Source of the DNA: a bacterium
GTDB taxonomy: Bacteria; Bacteroidota; Bacteroidia; Bacteroidales; Muribaculaceae
DNA length: 56,957 nucleotides
Reading direction: 5' to 3'
Assembly (NCBI GenBank): GCA_004563195.1
Contig: SFTJ01000012.1
Coordinates: forward strand, 1 to 56,957
The notes below the pieces were generated by a model that had not been told where the DNA came from, made no database searches, and was given only the letters and a program-made list of their open reading frames with translations. The translations under genes were made by a program, and so were the position numbers. Shown in pieces: positions 42,046-50,659 of this stretch. Positions within the stretch are counted from its first letter, which is position 1. Each line of letters opens with the position of its first letter.

Positions 42046-43683
42046 TTATGCCGAGGCGGCAAGATTGCTGCCGTGTCGGCGCTTGAGCCACAGCAACGCG
42101 CCCACGAGCATAGCCAAACCTGCCACCCACGATATGGCGGCAGAGCTTGCTACACCAAGCGAATGGCTGAAGCCCGCCACTATGAAGGTCGCAAACGACA
42201 CCACAGCCACCGTCACCACATAGGGCATCTGCGACGACACATGATTGATGTGCTTGCAGCCTGCTCCGGCGCTCGCCATAATGGTGGTGTCGGATATGGG
42301 CGACACATGGTCGCCGCACACTGCGCCTGCCATACATGCCGATATCGAGATGATGCGCAGTGTCTCAACATCGGCAAACACTGCCATACATATAGGTATC
42401 AATATACCGAATGTGCCCCACGACGTGCCTGTGGCAAATGCCAAAAACGCCGCTACTACAAATATTATTGCAGGAAGCAACATCTGCAATCCGGCTGCAC
42501 TGCTCGCCACCGCACCCGACACATATTCGGCTGCTCCGAGCGAATCGGTCATACTCTTCAAGGTCCAGGCAAGCGTTAGTATCAGCACCGCCGGAACCAT
42601 CGACTCAAATCCCTTCACTATGCTACTCATGGCGTCGTCGAAACTCAGAGTGCGTCGGCTCACAAGCATCGTTATGGTGAGGATTAGCGTTGACATCGAC
42701 CCCAACACAAGGCCCACCGAGGCATTGCTCTGCGCAAACGCATTCACAAAATCGTGATAACACTCGCTCCCGGCATCGAAAAAGCCTCCTGAATATATCA
42801 TTCCCAACACACAAAGTGTAATCAGCAGCGAAATCGGCACCAACAGGTCGATTACCGACCCTTTCACCTCTTTTTCGCCGCTCGGCGCATCCACACCATG
42901 CTCCACCACATGCAATTTGGTATCCATCACCTCGCCCGCCTTATTTCGTATGCGGTCGTACCAATCCTTGAGTTCGGCATCATATTTGCTCATGGCTCCG
43001 AAATCAAAACCCATCATCACCACACCTATCATAAAGGCGAGTGTGAAAAATGCGTAGAAATTATACGGAATAGCTTTGCAGAACAGCGCCAAACCGTTTT
43101 CACCGGTGGTAACAAAGCCCGACACCGCCGCTGCCCAGCTTGATATGGGCGAAATGATGCACACCGGAGCCGCTGTCGAATCGATGAGATAAGCCAGTTT
43201 TTCGCGAGTTATGCCATAGCGCTTGGTTATGGGGCTCATCACCGAGCCCACGGTGAGGCAGTTGAAATAGTCGTCGATAAATATCATTATGCCCAAAATG
43301 ATGGTGGCAAGTTGTGCCCCGCGACGGGTCTTTACGTGCTTCACCGCCCAGCGCCCGAATGCAACCGACCCGCCTGCTTTATTCATCAGCGACACTACTG
43401 CTCCCAGCATCACCAGAAACACCAATATGCCCACATTCCACGAGTCGGAGAGGCAATGTATCAAGCCATACGACTTGGCTTCATCGCCCTCACCCACCGT
43501 ATTGTTAAGCATGTGACTCAAAAAGCCGTCGATGCCCGTGCCTGCCGACATACTGAAGAGCGCAGCCCCCAGTATGATTCCCACAAACAGCGACGAATAC
43601 ACTTCCTTGGTCTTCAAAGCAAGGCAGATAGCCACTATCGGCGGCAACAGCGACCACACACTGCCTGTTACATCTATATCCAT
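42046..43683 (-). CDS. Na+/H+ antiporter NhaC family protein
   Basis: 545 residues with many membrane helices. WSLLPPIVAICLALKTKEV at the start, then FIDDYFNCLTVGSVMSPIT and the repeated CGDHVSPISDTTIMASAG near 460 are family blocks, with charged residues in the membrane. It exchanges Na+ for H+, or carries an organic acid as some NhaC proteins do. It lies downstream of ilvE but with a terminator between, so it is separately transcribed. Confidence 0.92.
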   Translation of the reverse strand: MDIDVTGSVWSLLPPIVAICLALKTKEVYSSLFVGIILGAALFSMSAGTGIDGFLSHMLNNTVGEGDEAKSYGLIHCLSDSWNVGILVFLVMLGAVVSLMNKAGGSVAFGRWAVKHVKTRRGAQLATIILGIMIFIDDYFNCLTVGSVMSPITKRYGITREKLAYLIDSTAAPVCIISPISSWAAAVSGFVTTGENGLALFCKAIPYNFYAFFTLAFMIGVVMMGFDFGAMSKYDAELKDWYDRIRNKAGEVMDTKLHVVEHGVDAPSGEKEVKGSVIDLLVPISLLITLCVLGMIYSGGFFDAGSECYHDFVNAFAQSNASVGLVLGSMSTLILTITMLVSRRTLSFDDAMSSIVKGFESMVPAVLILTLAWTLKSMTDSLGAAEYVSGAVASSAAGLQMLLPAIIFVVAAFLAFATGTSWGTFGILIPICMAVFADVETLRIISISACMAGAVCGDHVSPISDTTIMASAGAGCKHINHVSSQMPYVVTVAVVSFATFIVAGFSHSLGVASSAAISWVAGLAMLVGALLWLKRRHGSNLAASA

Positions 43684-43742
43684 CGTCTAAATATCTAATA
43701 TAATAATTCCATTCCCCGGTTGGTTACTGTTTATTACCGAAA

Positions 43743-43770
43743 AAAAGGATGACGGTGCAGTCATCCTTTT
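43743..43770 (-). terminator. Terminator after ilvE
   Basis: AAAAGGATGAC / GTCATCCTTTT 11-bp perfect stem, 6-nt loop; the minus-strand side continues as TTTTTTCGG. Confidence 0.75.
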
Positions 43771-43845
43771 CATCGGGTAATATTATCGGTAACTCACCAC
43801 ACGCCCCCGTAAGAGAGGGCCGCAGGTTGGTTATTGGTTATGCCA

Positions 43846-44868
43846 TCAGTCAATTACAGTCACCCAGTTGTGAACGTCGGGCTCATCGCCAAGCTGTATG
43901 GCACGAAGTGTGTTATACAACTTAGTGGTCCAAGGACCGGGATTGCCGTCCTTGCTCATAATATACGACTTGCCGTTATCTATATCATCTACTTGCGAGA
44001 TTGGGGCTGCCACTGCTGCTGTTCCACATTCTGCTGCTTCGTCCATTTCCTCGAGTTCTTCGAGCAATATCGGGCGACATTCCACTTCCATACCCAAGTC
44101 CTTGGCTATCTGCTGCAAACTCATATTGGTAATCGACGGAAGTATCGAACCGCTCTTTGGGGTGATATAGGTGTTGCCCTTCACTGCGAAGAAGTTGGCA
44201 GGACCGCACTCGTCGATATATCTCTTTTCCTTAGGATCGAGGTAAAGCACAGCCGAGTAGCCGCCTTCCTTAGCCAATGCGCCGGCTGTGAGGCTTGCTG
44301 CATAGTTGCCACCCACCTTCCAACGGCCGGTGCCACATGGCGCTGCTCGGTCGAACTGGCGATAGATTGCCACCTTGGTAGGCTTGAAACCTTCTTTGAA
44401 ATACGGACCTACCGGTGTAACAAATATCAAGAACAGATATTCCGTAGCCGGACGCACACCCACCTGTGCCGAGGTTCCTAATTCGAGTGGACGAATATAT
44501 AGCGACGAACCACTTCCATAAGGCGGAATAAAGTCCTCGTTGAGTTTCACCACTTTCTTAACCATTTCGCAGAACAAATCTTCGGGAATCGGTGCCATAA
44601 GCACACCGTCGGCGCTGCGACGTATGCGTTTTGCATTTTCCTCAAGGCGGAAGATTCTTATCTTTCCGTCCTTACCGCGAAAGGCCTTCAATCCTTCGAA
44701 TATTTCTTGTCCATAGTGCAAACAAGTTGCTGCCATGTGTAAGTCTACTCTTTCTGAATCTGTTACCTCTATTTCGCCCCACTTGCCATCCTTATATGTG
44801 CAGCGCACATTATAATTGGTCTTCATGTAGCCAAATGTGAGGTTCGACCAGTCTAATTCCTTGCTCAT
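43846..44868 (-). CDS. ilvE: Branched-chain amino acid aminotransferase
   Basis: 340 residues, class IV PLP fold. LHYGQEIFEGLKAFRGKDG, the PLP-lysine region RWKVGGNYAASL, YIDECGPANFFAV and the C-terminal EVTDSERV-flanked layout fit the eukaryote-like BCAT subtype. It catalyses the last step of Leu/Ile/Val synthesis and the first of their degradation. Alone here; no other ilv genes are near. Confidence 0.95.
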   Translation of the reverse strand: MSKELDWSNLTFGYMKTNYNVRCTYKDGKWGEIEVTDSERVDLHMAATCLHYGQEIFEGLKAFRGKDGKIRIFRLEENAKRIRRSADGVLMAPIPEDLFCEMVKKVVKLNEDFIPPYGSGSSLYIRPLELGTSAQVGVRPATEYLFLIFVTPVGPYFKEGFKPTKVAIYRQFDRAAPCGTGRWKVGGNYAASLTAGALAKEGGYSAVLYLDPKEKRYIDECGPANFFAVKGNTYITPKSGSILPSITNMSLQQIAKDLGMEVECRPILLEELEEMDEAAECGTAAVAAPISQVDDIDNGKSYIMSKDGNPGPWTTKLYNTLRAIQLGDEPDVHNWVTVID

Positions 44869-44902
44869 TTCTATTTATTTTTAATATTTTTTATTCCGCT
44901 TG

Positions 44903-44910
44903 CAAATTTA
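44903..44910 (-). promoter_or_regulatory. -7 box for ilvE
   Basis: TAAATTTG on the minus strand, 35 nt before the ATG. Confidence 0.45.
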
Positions 44911-45202
44911 CAAAAAACCATCAACATTTGAGCACATTTTGCTTATAATTCATAACCCGATGCACATATTATGTTAGCAATATTGACAAATTTTCTTGCC
45001 TCTAACACACTTGCGCCGACGAATTTCTGTTTTTTCATTCGGGTTTAACCCTCCCCGCTTGGGTTTCAGTCGCCTACGCTGCCATGCTTACCTGCCACAT
45101 ATTATAAACTCAAATGCTTGCCGTGTGGGGCAAGCACTTAAATATTATAAAAAAGAAGCCTTGATAATTGCTCTATACCATTACATCGCTCTAAGGCGGC
45201 TG
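44911..45202. other. Gene-free region with one hairpin
   Basis: TGCTTGCC/GGCAAGCA hairpin at 45115-45136 may end transcription of the small secreted protein gene. The U-run is weak. Nothing else is seen. Confidence 0.4.
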
Positions 45203-45514
45203 TTACAAAGCCACTTTTTGAGTGCGATTTTCCACCTTAACTATGTAGATGCCGCGTGAATTCACTCGCAAATGGTTCTCGCCGGGATTAAGTGTTGCCT
45301 GATTTACAAGTTGCCCCAAAATGGTGAACACTCTCACATGTATCTTCCGGTTGGTCTTAATCACTATCTCACCATCTTTGCCGAATATTTCTACATCCGA
45401 ATCGGAGATTGAAGCATGCTTGGCCTCTTGCCACTGCAACTGCTGCGCCGTGACATATCCTGCCCCGCTCATCGAGGCAAGCAGAAGTAATATTAGCAAT
45501 GCTTTCTTCAACAT
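45203..45514 (-). CDS. Tiny secreted protein made largely of a T9SS-type C-terminal sorting-like domain
   Basis: 103 residues from ATG 45512-45514; MLKKALLILLLLASMSGAG is a signal peptide, which rules out the longer ORF start. After a ~25-residue linker the rest is beta-rich: VEIFGKDGEIVIKTNRKIHV, RVFTILGQLV and SRGIYIVKVENRTQKV. The VFTILGQLV...GIYIVKV pattern is like the Por/T9SS sorting tail, normally attached to a large cargo protein. Here no cargo precedes it. The promoter at 45594-45623 is near-consensus, so the gene is probably expressed. Function unknown. Confidence 0.75.
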   Translation of the reverse strand: MLKKALLILLLLASMSGAGYVTAQQLQWQEAKHASISDSDVEIFGKDGEIVIKTNRKIHVRVFTILGQLVNQATLNPGENHLRVNSRGIYIVKVENRTQKVAL

Positions 45515-45593
45515 AATTAATCCTTGAGGGTTTGATACCTTTTTAGCGTGCCTTATCTTTGCCCATGAACCTCTCACGCTCAAGCACTATATG

Positions 45594-45623
45594 CAAAGTT
45601 AACTGATAATTTCCACTTATCAA
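45594..45623 (-). promoter_or_regulatory. Promoter of the small sorting-domain gene
   Basis: Minus strand TTG (45623-45621), 19-nt spacer, TAACTTTG (45601-45594). Confidence 0.7.
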
Positions 45624-45641
45624 GTGGTTTTGTACACTTTT

Positions 45642-45998
45642 TTAGTTATTATGCTCTTTTTTAGCATTATTTTGTTCGTCGAAAGGATATTTACGCTTTG
45701 GATTGCGCGGAAACCAACCTTTGCGCACGCGCTCTTGCTGCTCAAAGATTTCGAGTATCGACCAAAAACTCGAGAATGCCGTAACGCCAAGCAATGCCGA
45801 TGCCATAATGCTCTCCACAGCCATCGCTGCAAGCAGCAACACCACGCCAAGCACAGCAAACCACCACCAACACTTGGTGCCGAAGTAATATTCACCCTTT
45901 ATCACTATGGGGTGAAACAATCCTATTATCAGAAATGTGCACAACCCTATCACCACGCCTTGCCAATTGGCTGCACCTATGAGTTCTACTATATTCAT
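45642..45998 (-). CDS. DUF4491 family membrane protein
   Basis: 118 residues, three or four membrane segments and a charged C-terminal tail (RKYPFDEQNNAKKEHNN). GLFHPIVIKGEYYFGTKCWW and SSFWSILEIFEQQERV are typical of DUF4491, a Bacteroidota family of unknown role. Single gene between rpsA and the small secreted protein. Confidence 0.85.
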   Translation of the reverse strand: MNIVELIGAANWQGVVIGLCTFLIIGLFHPIVIKGEYYFGTKCWWWFAVLGVVLLLAAMAVESIMASALLGVTAFSSFWSILEIFEQQERVRKGWFPRNPKRKYPFDEQNNAKKEHNN

Positions 45999-46083
45999 AT
46001 ATTAATGTTATTATTTTTGATGTTACATCTTTGCCACCGCTTTGGACACAACCCCAATAGGGCATCACCCGCCTACGGCAACG

Positions 46084-46091
46084 CAAAGATA
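46084..46091 (-). promoter_or_regulatory. -7 box for the DUF4491 gene
   Basis: TATCTTTG on the minus strand, 86 nt before the ATG; no spaced TTG. Confidence 0.35.
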
Positions 46092-46147
46092 GCAATTTCC
46101 GCCCAATCATCAGCACATTATTGCACATTTCACAGCCACCGCAGAGA

Positions 46148-46207
46148 TCAGAAAAGCCGAAAGGGTCAAGAAAGCCGAAGGGGTCAGGCAGGTCGAACAA
46201 GTCCGAA
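46148..46207. repeat. Short tandem repeat (about 18-19 nt units)
   Basis: Three degenerate units based on AGAAAGCCGAAGGGGTCA lie side by side between the DUF4491 promoter and the rpsA terminator. The remaining ~300-bp gap holds no gene. Confidence 0.6.
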
Positions 46208-46249
46208 TCGTCCTACAGCTCCTACATATGCCGTTTCATTTTACAAGAA

Positions 46250-46278
46250 GCGGGGTGCGACCGTTGGTCACACCCCGC
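46250..46278 (-). terminator. Terminator after rpsA
   Basis: GCGGGGTG/CACCCCGC stem with inner GACC/GGTC pairing; the minus-strand side continues TTCTTGT. Confidence 0.65.
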
Positions 46279-46306
46279 CAAGTACTTATTTTCTTAAGAG
46301 CAGTTA

Positions 46307-48079
46307 TTACTTCTTAGAAAGCTTTTCCTTCAATGCAGCCAATTCTTGGATGTCACCAAGAGTTGTCTTTTCGATTTGCGAAGTAGCAGGAGCTTCTTCT
46401 GCAACAGCGGCCTTAGCAGCCTTCTTTGCCTTGCGTTGTTCAGCCTTTGCTGCGTCTTCGAAGATGCGGCTGTGCGAAAGGATGATGCGCTTAGCGTCCT
46501 TGTTGAATTCGATTACCTTGAATTCAAGTGTTTCGCCTTGTGCTGCTGTTGTGCCGTCTTCCTTAACCAAGTGCTTAGGAGTAGCGAAGCCTTCTACACC
46601 ATGAGGAAGTGCTACTACTGCGCCCTTGTCGAGCAATTCGGTGATAGTACCTTCGTGGATGCTACCTACTGTGAAGATAGTTTCGAACACATCCCAAGGA
46701 TTTTCTTCGAGTTGCTTGTGGCCGAGGCTCAAGCGACGGTTTTCCTTATCGATTTCAAGAACTTGTACGTCGATGTCTGCACCGATTTGAGTAAATTCTG
46801 ATGGGTGCTTAATCTTCTTGGTCCAAGAAAGGTCGCTGATGTGAATCAAGCCGTCTACACCTTCTTCGAGTTCTACAAATACACCAAAGTTAGTGAAGTT
46901 GCGAACCTTTGCAGTGTGCTTGCTGCCTACAGGATACTTAGCTTCGATGTTTTCCCATGGGTCAGCCTTCAATTGCTTGATACCAAGCGACATCTTGCGC
47001 TCGTCACGGTCGAGTGTAAGTATTACTGCTTCTACTTCGTCGTCCTTCTTCATGAAGTCTTGAGCAGAACGCAAGTGTTGCGACCACGACATTTCGCTTA
47101 CGTGGATAAGACCTTCCACACCCGGAGCGATTTCTACAAATGCACCGTAGTCGGCCATAACCACTACTTTACCCTTAACCTTGTCACCTACCTTCAAGTT
47201 AGGATCGAGTGCATCCCATGGATGTGGCTGAAGTTGCTTCAAGCCCAATGCGATGCGACGCTTGTCGTCGTCGAAGTCAAGGATTACTACATTAAGCTTC
47301 TGGTCGAGCGATACGATTTCTTCAGGGTGATTTACGCGGCCCCATGAAAGGTCGGTAATGTGAATCAAACCGTCTACGCCACCAAGGTCGATAAATACAC
47401 CGTAAGATGTGATGTTCTTAACAACACCTTCGAGTACTTGACCCTTTTCGAGCTTAGAGATGATTTCTTTCTTCTGTTGTTCGATTTCGGCTTCGATAAG
47501 TGCCTTGTGCGATACAACAACGTTCTTGAATTCTTGGTTGATCTTAACAACCTTGAATTGCATTGTCTTTCCGACGAATACATCGTAGTCACGGATGGGC
47601 TTAACGTCGATTTGGCTGCCCGGCAAGAATGCTTCGATGCCAAATACGTCTACTATCATACCACCCTTAGTGCGGCACTTGATGTAGCCTGTGATTACTT
47701 CGTCGTTTTCAAGCGCTTCGTTCACGCGATCCCAGCTCTTGGCTGCACGAGCCTTGCGGTGCGATAGAAGTAGTTGACCTTTCTTGTCTTCTTGGTTCTC
47801 GATGAACACTTCTACGTTGTCACCAATCTTCAAATCCGGGTTGTAGCGGAATTCGTTTAATGGAATAATACCATCTGACTTGTAGCCGATGTTAACCACT
47901 ACCTCGCGCTTGTTAATTGCGATAACGGTACCTTCAGTTACTTCCTTGTCCTTAATTGTGTTAAGGCTTTCGTCATAGGTCTTTTCCAACTCTTCGCGAG
48001 ATTTCTCTCCTTGAGTTTCGCCTTTTTCAAAGGCTTCCCAATCGAAATCTTCAATTGGAGAATTTTTCAATTCGCTCAT
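46307..48079 (-). CDS. rpsA: 30S ribosomal protein S1
   Basis: 590 residues with six S1 RNA-binding repeats in a row, seen by recurring VDGLIHITDLSW, VEGLIHVSEMSW and VDGLIHISDLSW. The first two repeats are more diverged. The C-terminal tail is Lys/Ala rich (AEQRKAKKAAKAAVAEEAP). It helps mRNA binding and translation initiation. This matters in Bacteroidota, where Shine-Dalgarno use is weak. The codon bias is strong, and the promoter at 48142-48171 is near-consensus. Confidence 0.97.
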   Translation of the reverse strand: MSELKNSPIEDFDWEAFEKGETQGEKSREELEKTYDESLNTIKDKEVTEGTVIAINKREVVVNIGYKSDGIIPLNEFRYNPDLKIGDNVEVFIENQEDKKGQLLLSHRKARAAKSWDRVNEALENDEVITGYIKCRTKGGMIVDVFGIEAFLPGSQIDVKPIRDYDVFVGKTMQFKVVKINQEFKNVVVSHKALIEAEIEQQKKEIISKLEKGQVLEGVVKNITSYGVFIDLGGVDGLIHITDLSWGRVNHPEEIVSLDQKLNVVILDFDDDKRRIALGLKQLQPHPWDALDPNLKVGDKVKGKVVVMADYGAFVEIAPGVEGLIHVSEMSWSQHLRSAQDFMKKDDEVEAVILTLDRDERKMSLGIKQLKADPWENIEAKYPVGSKHTAKVRNFTNFGVFVELEEGVDGLIHISDLSWTKKIKHPSEFTQIGADIDVQVLEIDKENRRLSLGHKQLEENPWDVFETIFTVGSIHEGTITELLDKGAVVALPHGVEGFATPKHLVKEDGTTAAQGETLEFKVIEFNKDAKRIILSHSRIFEDAAKAEQRKAKKAAKAAVAEEAPATSQIEKTTLGDIQELAALKEKLSKK

Positions 48080-48141
48080 TTAAAATTAGTTAATAAATTA
48101 GTTAATTACAATATGCAGATTCGTTCCCGCACACACGGCTG

Positions 48142-48171
48142 CAAAGTTACGCATAATTTCCTATTTATCAA
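48142..48171 (-). promoter_or_regulatory. Promoter of rpsA
   Basis: Minus strand TTG (48171-48169), 19-nt spacer, TAACTTTG (48149-48142). Leader about 55-60 nt. Confidence 0.7.
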
Positions 48172-48260
48172 TAGTTTTTCGCAACTTTTTTATCTACTAT
48201 TTTTGCAATATATCGCATTTCTTGTCGCCGCGATGCCTTTTTATGGCGATTGGGCGCTCA

Positions 48261-49373
48261 TTATGCCGCTTGGGCGTTATTTCGCTGGGCAATGCGGTGC
48301 TTCACAGCGTTATAGCCCTGCATCCACAGCAGCGGCAGACCCACTCCGGCTATGGTATATAGCACCCAGAAGGCATCGTCGTGATGGTCGTGTATCACCA
48401 TGTGGCACCCTATTTGCCCCCAGTCAAGGCCATACCACATTATCTTAATGGCACTTACCACCTTGAACGATATGATGTGGAACACATAGATATAAATCGT
48501 CATGCTGCCCGCATGCACCAGGAATCGCTTGAGCCATCCTTCGTGCGAGTCGATGATGCGCGACACGTAATGCACCATCAGAAATCCTATCGACCCCGTT
48601 ATGGGCAGAGTGAGCACATCTATGAGTTTCGGACTTAGGTTCATACCTGCCAAATGGAGGTGTGCTCCGCCCAGAAGCAATCCGAAATACACCAGCGCCA
48701 ACCACCAGTTTTCGCGTGTCTTGCCTTCCCATGAGCGATAGAGCACTCCGAGCCCGAAGAATATCACGCCCCAATTCTCTCTGATGCCGCCTTGCACTAT
48801 GGTCACCACCTTAAGTCCGTTGCCGATGCGGAATAGCGCAAACACTAAGGCTGCCAAAATGATAGCCACTACTGCCTTATTGCCCTCAAGCCAGCGCTGA
48901 CGGCCGTCTAGCACTCGATACAGCGCCATAAACAGGATGCTCGACACCAGCAAAGCCCTGAAGAACCAAAACGCTCCAAGCAGGAATTCGTCATATCCTG
49001 CCATCGAGAACACTATATTTACGGCTCGCTGGCACCCTTGACGCCATGTATAGGGGTGCGTAACGCCATTGCTCCAGTTGCCGAACTGCTCGTTGAGCAG
49101 CCCGATATCGAAAAACAAGTTGTGAAGCAGCAGGAATATCAGCGACCACTTCACCATAGGCACATACAAGCCCTTGAATCGCTTCTCCACATAGGTCCAT
49201 GAGTCGGTGAGATAGCGTCGGCTAAAGAAATAGCCTGCCGTGATAAAGAAAATGGGCATGTGAAAAAGGTAGATAAAGTTCATCAGCAAACCGGGACCTT
49301 CGGCATGCCCCATCACCATCAGTATGATGGCGATTCCTTTACATATCGATATTGTGGTATTCTGCTGTTTCAT
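48261..49373 (-). CDS. Acyltransferase family 3 membrane protein
   Basis: 370 residues from the ATG at 49371-49373 (MKQQNTTISICKG); earlier in-frame ATGs lie very near the -7 box. NTTISICKGIAIILMVMGHAEG holds the conserved His after the first helix, and YLFHMPIFFITAGYFF the R/H-region. About ten membrane helices. It transfers acyl groups, usually acetyl, to surface carbohydrates. Target unknown; no glycan cluster is nearby. Confidence 0.9.
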   Translation of the reverse strand: MKQQNTTISICKGIAIILMVMGHAEGPGLLMNFIYLFHMPIFFITAGYFFSRRYLTDSWTYVEKRFKGLYVPMVKWSLIFLLLHNLFFDIGLLNEQFGNWSNGVTHPYTWRQGCQRAVNIVFSMAGYDEFLLGAFWFFRALLVSSILFMALYRVLDGRQRWLEGNKAVVAIILAALVFALFRIGNGLKVVTIVQGGIRENWGVIFFGLGVLYRSWEGKTRENWWLALVYFGLLLGGAHLHLAGMNLSPKLIDVLTLPITGSIGFLMVHYVSRIIDSHEGWLKRFLVHAGSMTIYIYVFHIISFKVVSAIKIMWYGLDWGQIGCHMVIHDHHDDAFWVLYTIAGVGLPLLWMQGYNAVKHRIAQRNNAQAA

Positions 49374-49426
49374 AAGCATTGGCAGTTGGTTACTCCATGT
49401 AATTTCAATCATTTATTTTGACGCCG

Positions 49427-49434
49427 CAAAATTA
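49427..49434 (-). promoter_or_regulatory. -7 box for the acyltransferase gene
   Basis: TAATTTTG on the minus strand, 53 nt before the chosen ATG. Confidence 0.4.
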
Positions 49435-49650
49435 GCAACAATTTTCGACATAGCATTTTAGTGCTGTTCACTAATTTCCGCGCAATTCGTCATTTTTGCC
49501 ATTTCATATTTGCTCTCGAAATCAGCATTTTAGCGATGCAGTGCCCAATTATTTTGCATTTTCGCCTCGATTTGTGTAATTTTAGCACCGCGTTTTGCGT
49601 CTAATTTTCAGAAAAAACGATAATAATAACCCATTTAATATTTCAACTTT

Positions 49651-50556
49651 ATGAAACTACACCGATTTGGCTTAATAGCCTCAGTTATCGTAGCATTCGC
49701 ATTTTGCGCTAATGCTCAACTTCTTTGGAAAATTTCGGGCAACGGTCTCGAAAAACCATCCTATGTATTTGGCACTCACCATGTAGCACCAGCCTCGATG
49801 CTCGACAGCATTCCGGGATTCAATCAAGCCATCGCCGACTGCGATGTGGTATACGGCGAGGTCGAAAAAGAGGGCCTCATAGGCACTGAAACTCAGCAGA
49901 AAATGATTGCCATGATTACGGCGCCTGCCGATAGCACTCTCTCGGCTGTGCTCGACGCTAAAACCATTGCCACCATCGACTCAATTTTTAAGGATTTCTC
50001 AGGTGGCATGGCGGGCGTAGCTCAACTCGAACCCATGAAGCCTGCTTTCGTCGAAACGCAACTCACTCTCATTGCCACTATGAAGCTTTTTCCAACCTTC
50101 AACCCTGCCGAACAAATCGACATCAGTGTCCAGACGCGCGCTGCCCAACTGGGCAAACCTACCGCAGGTTTTGAATCTGCCGATTTTCAGTTAGGCCTTC
50201 TTTATGGTGCACCTATCAGCCTTCAAGCTCGCGATTTGACTAAAACCGTTGCCGGTTTCGACAAGAGTCAACAGTCGGCATTAGACCTTACCGAAAGCTA
50301 TAAGCGTCAGGACCTTAACTCTCTATACAGTTCTATGCTTAAAGAAATCGAAGAGAGCGATTATACTCCCGAAGAGAAAAAGATTCGGTTCGAAAAGCTT
50401 TTCACCTCGCGCAATAAGAACTGGGCTGAACAGCTCAACACACTTATGCCACAAAAGTCGATTTTGGTGGTGGTAGGTGCCGGCCACTTGCCCGGCGATG
50501 ATGGCCTTCTCGACCTCCTCAAACGCAAAGGCTACACCGTAGAACCCGCAAAATAA
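49651..50556 (+). CDS. TraB/GumN family secreted protein
   Basis: 301 residues with signal peptide (ASVIVAFAFCANA). LLWKISGNGLEKPSYVFGTHH and the C-terminal VVVGAGHLPGDDGLLDLLK are the two GxxH blocks of TraB/GumN (TIKI) proteins. The family is proposed to be a metal-dependent protease. It is periplasmic or surface located; substrate unknown. A strong terminator follows at 50581. Confidence 0.92.
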   Translation: MKLHRFGLIASVIVAFAFCANAQLLWKISGNGLEKPSYVFGTHHVAPASMLDSIPGFNQAIADCDVVYGEVEKEGLIGTETQQKMIAMITAPADSTLSAVLDAKTIATIDSIFKDFSGGMAGVAQLEPMKPAFVETQLTLIATMKLFPTFNPAEQIDISVQTRAAQLGKPTAGFESADFQLGLLYGAPISLQARDLTKTVAGFDKSQQSALDLTESYKRQDLNSLYSSMLKEIEESDYTPEEKKIRFEKLFTSRNKNWAEQLNTLMPQKSILVVVGAGHLPGDDGLLDLLKRKGYTVEPAK

Positions 50557-50580
50557 TCCGAGCCATACGCGAAAAAAATT

Positions 50581-50626
50581 ATTGTCATCTCCCGCCTCAT
50601 CACAGGCAAGAGATGACAATTTTTTG
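50581..50626 (+). terminator. Terminator after the TraB/GumN gene
   Basis: ATTGTCATCTC / GAGATGACAAT 11-bp perfect stem followed by TTTTTTG. Confidence 0.85.
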
Positions 50627-50659
50627 TTCACGCTTCGAGCCACCTCGAGTGCTCTCACT

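Noticed and set aside
45547..45561. Plus-strand TATCTTTG near the sorting-domain gene
   Set aside because: No plus-strand gene or conserved RNA follows before convergent genes; probably a chance match.
45892..46200. A 102-codon minus-strand ORF beginning with a PFGFLDPFGF repeat
   Set aside because: It translates the short tandem repeat, overlaps the DUF4491 gene in another frame and has no other protein-like features.
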